The notes below the pieces were generated by a model, which ran no database searches, was not told the DNA's origin, and was given only the letters and a program-made list of their open reading frames with translations. The position numbers and the translations under genes were made by a program. A stretch of 64,000 nucleotides of DNA from Chitinophaga horti (GTDB taxonomy: Bacteria > Bacteroidota > Bacteroidia > Chitinophagales > Chitinophagaceae): the NCBI RefSeq assembly GCF_022867795.2, contig NZ_CP107006.1:2294001-2358000 (forward strand), given 5' to 3'. Positions 61,451 to 64,000 of this stretch are shown piece after piece. How positions within the stretch are numbered: the stretch's first letter is position 1; each line of letters begins with the position of its first letter.

Positions 61451-63573
61451 GCAGGATATTAATAACCGCACTGTGGCTGTTTGCCGTATTGTCGGCGACA
61501 GCGCAGCGGACGGTCACCTATCATTTGTACGTGAAGGACACCATGGTGAATTACACCGGCAAAACCCGGATGGCTTACGCCGTGAATGGCCAGATTCCCA
61601 TGCCGGCACTACACTTTACGGAGGGCGATACGGCGGAAATCTACATTCACAACGAGCTACATACCGAAACCTCCATTCACTGGCATGGGCTGATATTACC
61701 CAATAACCAGGACGGCGTGCCATACCTCACCACCGCTCCCATTAAACCACATACGGTTCATACGTACCGCTTCCCTTTGGTGCAAAATGGCACGTACTGG
61801 TACCACTCACACACCGCCCTGCAGGAACAATCGGGCATGTATGGGGCGTTCATTATTCATAAGAAGGATGCGCTGCCTGCACCGGAATACACCCTCGTAC
61901 TGAGCGACTGGACCGACATGCATCCGCACCAGGTGGAGCGCCGCCTGAAGATGGCGACCGACTGGTTCTCCATTAAAAAAGGACAAATAAAAAAGGGCGT
62001 AGTGCAGAGCTATGGCGAAGCGATTGCTGCCGGCCACTTCAAGACCAAAGTAGCCAACGAATGGAAACGGATGGAAGCCATGGACGTAAGCGATGTTTAC
62101 TACGAGCGTTTTCACGCCAATGGTCGCGATGCAGACAGCGCCACGGAGTTCCGCCCCGGGCAAAAGGTGCGGGTGCGGGTGATCAATGGCAGCTCGTCAA
62201 CCTACTTCTGGTTAACGTACGCTGGCGGCAAGATTAACGTGATCGCCAACGATGGTATGGATGTAGTGCCCGTTCCGGTGGACCGCCTGATCATTGCCAC
62301 TGCAGAAACGTACGACCTGGAACTTACGCTACCGGCCGATAGCGCTGCCGTTGAACTGCTGGCCACCGCAGAAGACCGTACCCGCAGCACTTCCCTGTGG
62401 CTGGGAAAAGGCGTTCGTCAAGCCGCGCAAACACTTCCCCCTCTAAAATATTTTGAGGGTATGAAGATGATGAACAGCATGATGAAAATGAACGGCCACC
62501 TGGACGATATGGGCATGAAAATGAGCCTTCAGCAAATGGACATGAACGCCGTGATGTACCGGGAGCCGCTGGCGGACATCAAAACGCTGAATTACGCCAT
62601 GTTACGCTCACCCGTGAAAACGACGCTGCCCGATGCGCCGGTGAAGGAGCTGAAGTTTACGCTGACGGGCAACATGAACCGCTATGTGTGGAGTATCGAC
62701 AATCGTACGGTGTCCGAGTCGGATAAGATCATCATTAAAAAAGGAGAAAACGTACGCCTCATCCTGTACAACAACTCCATGATGCGCCACCCGATGCACC
62801 TGCACGGGCACTTCTTCCGGGTACTGAACGGCCAGGGCGACTATGCACCACTCAAAAACACCCTGGACATTATGCCCATGGAAACCGACACCCTGGAGTT
62901 CGCCGCCACGGACAGCGGTGACTGGTACTTTCATTGTCACATCCTCTATCATATGATGTCGGGGATGGGGCGCATCTTTCAGTATGAAGATTCGCCGGAG
63001 AATCCCGCCCAGCAAATGAAAAAGGTGTATGCAGACGATCGTATGTTCCATTTTATGGCGCAAAACGACTTCGCCACTAACGGTAACGATGGTGAGGCGG
63101 TGCTGCAGAATACCCGCTGGAGTTTTCAGGCAGAATGGCGGCTCGGCTATCGTGATATGCACGGCTACGAGGTGGAAACCCATTTCGGGCGATACATGGG
63201 GCAAATGCAACGGTTGTTGCCCTATGTCGGCATCGACTGGCGGTACCGGAAGATGGAGCCGGGCGAAAAGGAAAAGAACCTGTTTGGCCAGGTGAGTACC
63301 AAAAATGAACGACGCGCGCTCTGTGCCGGCTTGCAATATACCTTGCCTATGCTCGCCGTACTGGATGCGCGCATCGATACAGATGGCAAAGCGCGCGTTT
63401 CACTGATGCGGGAAGACATCCGCGTGACTTCGCGGCTGCGCCTGGGTTTTATGGTGAATACCGATAAGGAATACATGGCCGGGCTGCGATACGTGCTCAC
63501 GCCGTTCATGGGCGTTTCGGCGCATTATGACAGCGACATGGGATTGGGGGCCGGCATCACTTTAAACTATTAG
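61447..63573 (+). CDS. multicopper oxidase with C-terminal CopB-like outer-membrane region
   Basis: A 708-residue protein with a signal peptide (about 1-19, ending ATAQR). Three cupredoxin domains hold all copper motifs: HWHG, WYHSH, HPMHLHGHFF and HCHILYHMMSGM. A Met-rich insert (MKMMNSMMKMNGHLDDMGMKM, about 340-360) is like that of CueO/CopA. After about residue 530 the sequence turns to amphipathic beta strands (WSFQAEWRLGYRDMHGYEVETHFGRYMG... ending VSAHYDSDMGLGAGITLNY), as in the CopB outer-membrane barrel. This would couple Cu(I) oxidation to the outer membrane. Start ATG overlaps the DUF3347 stop. Confidence 0.9.
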   Translation: MSRILITALWLFAVLSATAQRTVTYHLYVKDTMVNYTGKTRMAYAVNGQIPMPALHFTEGDTAEIYIHNELHTETSIHWHGLILPNNQDGVPYLTTAPIKPHTVHTYRFPLVQNGTYWYHSHTALQEQSGMYGAFIIHKKDALPAPEYTLVLSDWTDMHPHQVERRLKMATDWFSIKKGQIKKGVVQSYGEAIAAGHFKTKVANEWKRMEAMDVSDVYYERFHANGRDADSATEFRPGQKVRVRVINGSSSTYFWLTYAGGKINVIANDGMDVVPVPVDRLIIATAETYDLELTLPADSAAVELLATAEDRTRSTSLWLGKGVRQAAQTLPPLKYFEGMKMMNSMMKMNGHLDDMGMKMSLQQMDMNAVMYREPLADIKTLNYAMLRSPVKTTLPDAPVKELKFTLTGNMNRYVWSIDNRTVSESDKIIIKKGENVRLILYNNSMMRHPMHLHGHFFRVLNGQGDYAPLKNTLDIMPMETDTLEFAATDSGDWYFHCHILYHMMSGMGRIFQYEDSPENPAQQMKKVYADDRMFHFMAQNDFATNGNDGEAVLQNTRWSFQAEWRLGYRDMHGYEVETHFGRYMGQMQRLLPYVGIDWRYRKMEPGEKEKNLFGQVSTKNERRALCAGLQYTLPMLAVLDARIDTDGKARVSLMREDIRVTSRLRLGFMVNTDKEYMAGLRYVLTPFMGVSAHYDSDMGLGAGITLNY

Positions 63574-63665
63574 TAGCAATACCGCCTGCAGCCTGCGCGC
63601 TGCGGGCGGTTATTAAAGTCTGGCAAGACTGTTGCAGCGTTTCTTCGAAAACCAAAGCAATTCTT

Positions 63666-63905
63666 ATGATGATCCAGGCAAAAAAATTTCTGATGACAGA
63701 CCCAGTTAAAGGCCCTGAAATTAAGCCACCGTCCGAACCCGGCACCCATCCCGGGGCAAGGCCTGAAAATCCAGGCACTACGCAGGAACCGCCTATCCGT
63801 GAACCGGAGCCTGCGCATATTCCACAACCTGTTCCGCCGCAAATCCCCGATCTGCCGCAGCGGCCCGAAATACAGCCGCCCGTACCAGGAGCACCACAGC
63901 GATAG
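63666..63905 (+). CDS. small proline-rich hypothetical protein (79 aa)
   Basis: A 79-residue protein with over 30 percent Pro, often as Pro-Glu, Pro-Pro and Pro-Gln (KPPSEPGTHPGARPENPGT; PEPAHIPQPVPPQIPDLP). No Cys or transmembrane helix. It is probably extended and disordered. Start could be Met1, Met2 or Met10. It has a hairpin terminator 20 bp downstream. No family is recognised. Confidence 0.55.
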   Translation: MMIQAKKFLMTDPVKGPEIKPPSEPGTHPGARPENPGTTQEPPIREPEPAHIPQPVPPQIPDLPQRPEIQPPVPGAPQR

Positions 63906-63925
63906 TGAGTTAACTTATTTATAAA

Positions 63926-63959
63926 GGTAATGGCACATATACCCGTGTGTGCCATTATC
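63926..63959 (+). terminator. hairpin after the proline-rich gene
   Basis: GGTAATGGCACA (63926-63937) pairs with TGTGCCATTATC (63948-63959) with one G-T pair and a 10-nt loop. The T-rich tail is weak (ATTCATG). Confidence 0.6.
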
Positions 63960-64000
63960 ATTCATGCCCCTGATCTCCCTCATTTTTCACGACGCACAAC

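Noticed and set aside
63581-63610. ACCGCC/GGCGGT hairpin after the multicopper oxidase gene
   Set aside because: The stem has mismatches and no T-run, so it is too weak to call a terminator with confidence.

Overview
The window looks like chromosome from a Bacteroidota member of the Chitinophagaceae type, most like Chitinophaga. The evidence is a SusC/SusD pair, secreted glycoside hydrolases, a GntR-controlled L-rhamnose operon with a RhaI-type isomerase and a fused aldolase/dehydrogenase, and promoters of the Bacteroidota form (TTTG, about 20 bp, TAnnTTTG). No rRNA, tRNA, CRISPR array, IS element or prophage was recognised. Most genes are ordinary accessory metabolism on both strands.

Layout. 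0.2-7.6 kb: secreted clan-A-like glycosidase, cold-shock protein, orphan NarL-type regulator, and a SusC/SusD pair whose SusC gene is frameshifted. 7.9-11 kb: copper-export operon (AraC regulator with an HMA-like N-terminus, CopA ATPase, small chaperone). 11-13.5 kb: a TPR-AAA+ ATPase with a TPR membrane protein, behind a leader that carries a terminator-like hairpin. 13.8-22.9 kb: giant AsmA/TamB-like protein, thioredoxin-reductase-like flavoprotein, ExbD-like protein, methionine aminopeptidase, CLC channel, HAD phosphatase and DNA polymerase IV. 22.9-23.4 kb: a 490-bp gap packed with inverted and direct repeats, including a REP-like palindrome. 23.4-28.3 kb: MetY, an RsbQ/KAI2-like hydrolase paired with a GAF-PAS protein lacking an output domain, and small stress or ligand-binding proteins. 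28.4-32 kb: 5-oxoprolinase PxpB-PxpC-PxpA with an NRAMP-type transporter. 32-34 kb: amidase, HPP and DUF4268 proteins. 34-46.6 kb: rhamnoside utilisation, with GH78 and GH106 rhamnosidases, then RhaB, RhaI, RhaM, RhaD-dehydrogenase, RhaT and the divergent GntR regulator. 46.7-58.5 kb: GH2, DoxX, DUF1080, metallophosphatase, WalJ-like MBL protein, sulfatase, CbpA/CbpM and a D-2-hydroxyacid dehydrogenase. 59.3-63.9 kb: a histone-H1-like/ferritin-like/polyacidic fusion and a second copper locus (Cys/His-rich protein, DUF3347 protein, multicopper oxidase with an apparent outer-membrane C-terminal extension).

How the genes fit together. The two rhamnosidases would release L-rhamnose outside the cytoplasm. 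RhaT imports it, RhaM/RhaI/RhaB convert it to rhamnulose-1-phosphate, and the fused aldolase/dehydrogenase cleaves it and handles the aldehyde. The two copper loci would act at different sites: efflux across the inner membrane, and periplasmic oxidation and binding. The oxoprolinase operon recycles 5-oxoproline to glutamate.

The least conventional items are the tripartite H1-ferritin-acidic protein, the RsbQ/GAF-PAS pair without an output domain, the TPR-AAA/TPR-membrane module with its leader, the multicopper-oxidase fusion, the repeat-packed gap at 22.95-23.28 kb and the duplicated rhaB tail with 11-bp tandem repeats. None can be called a proven new system from sequence alone.
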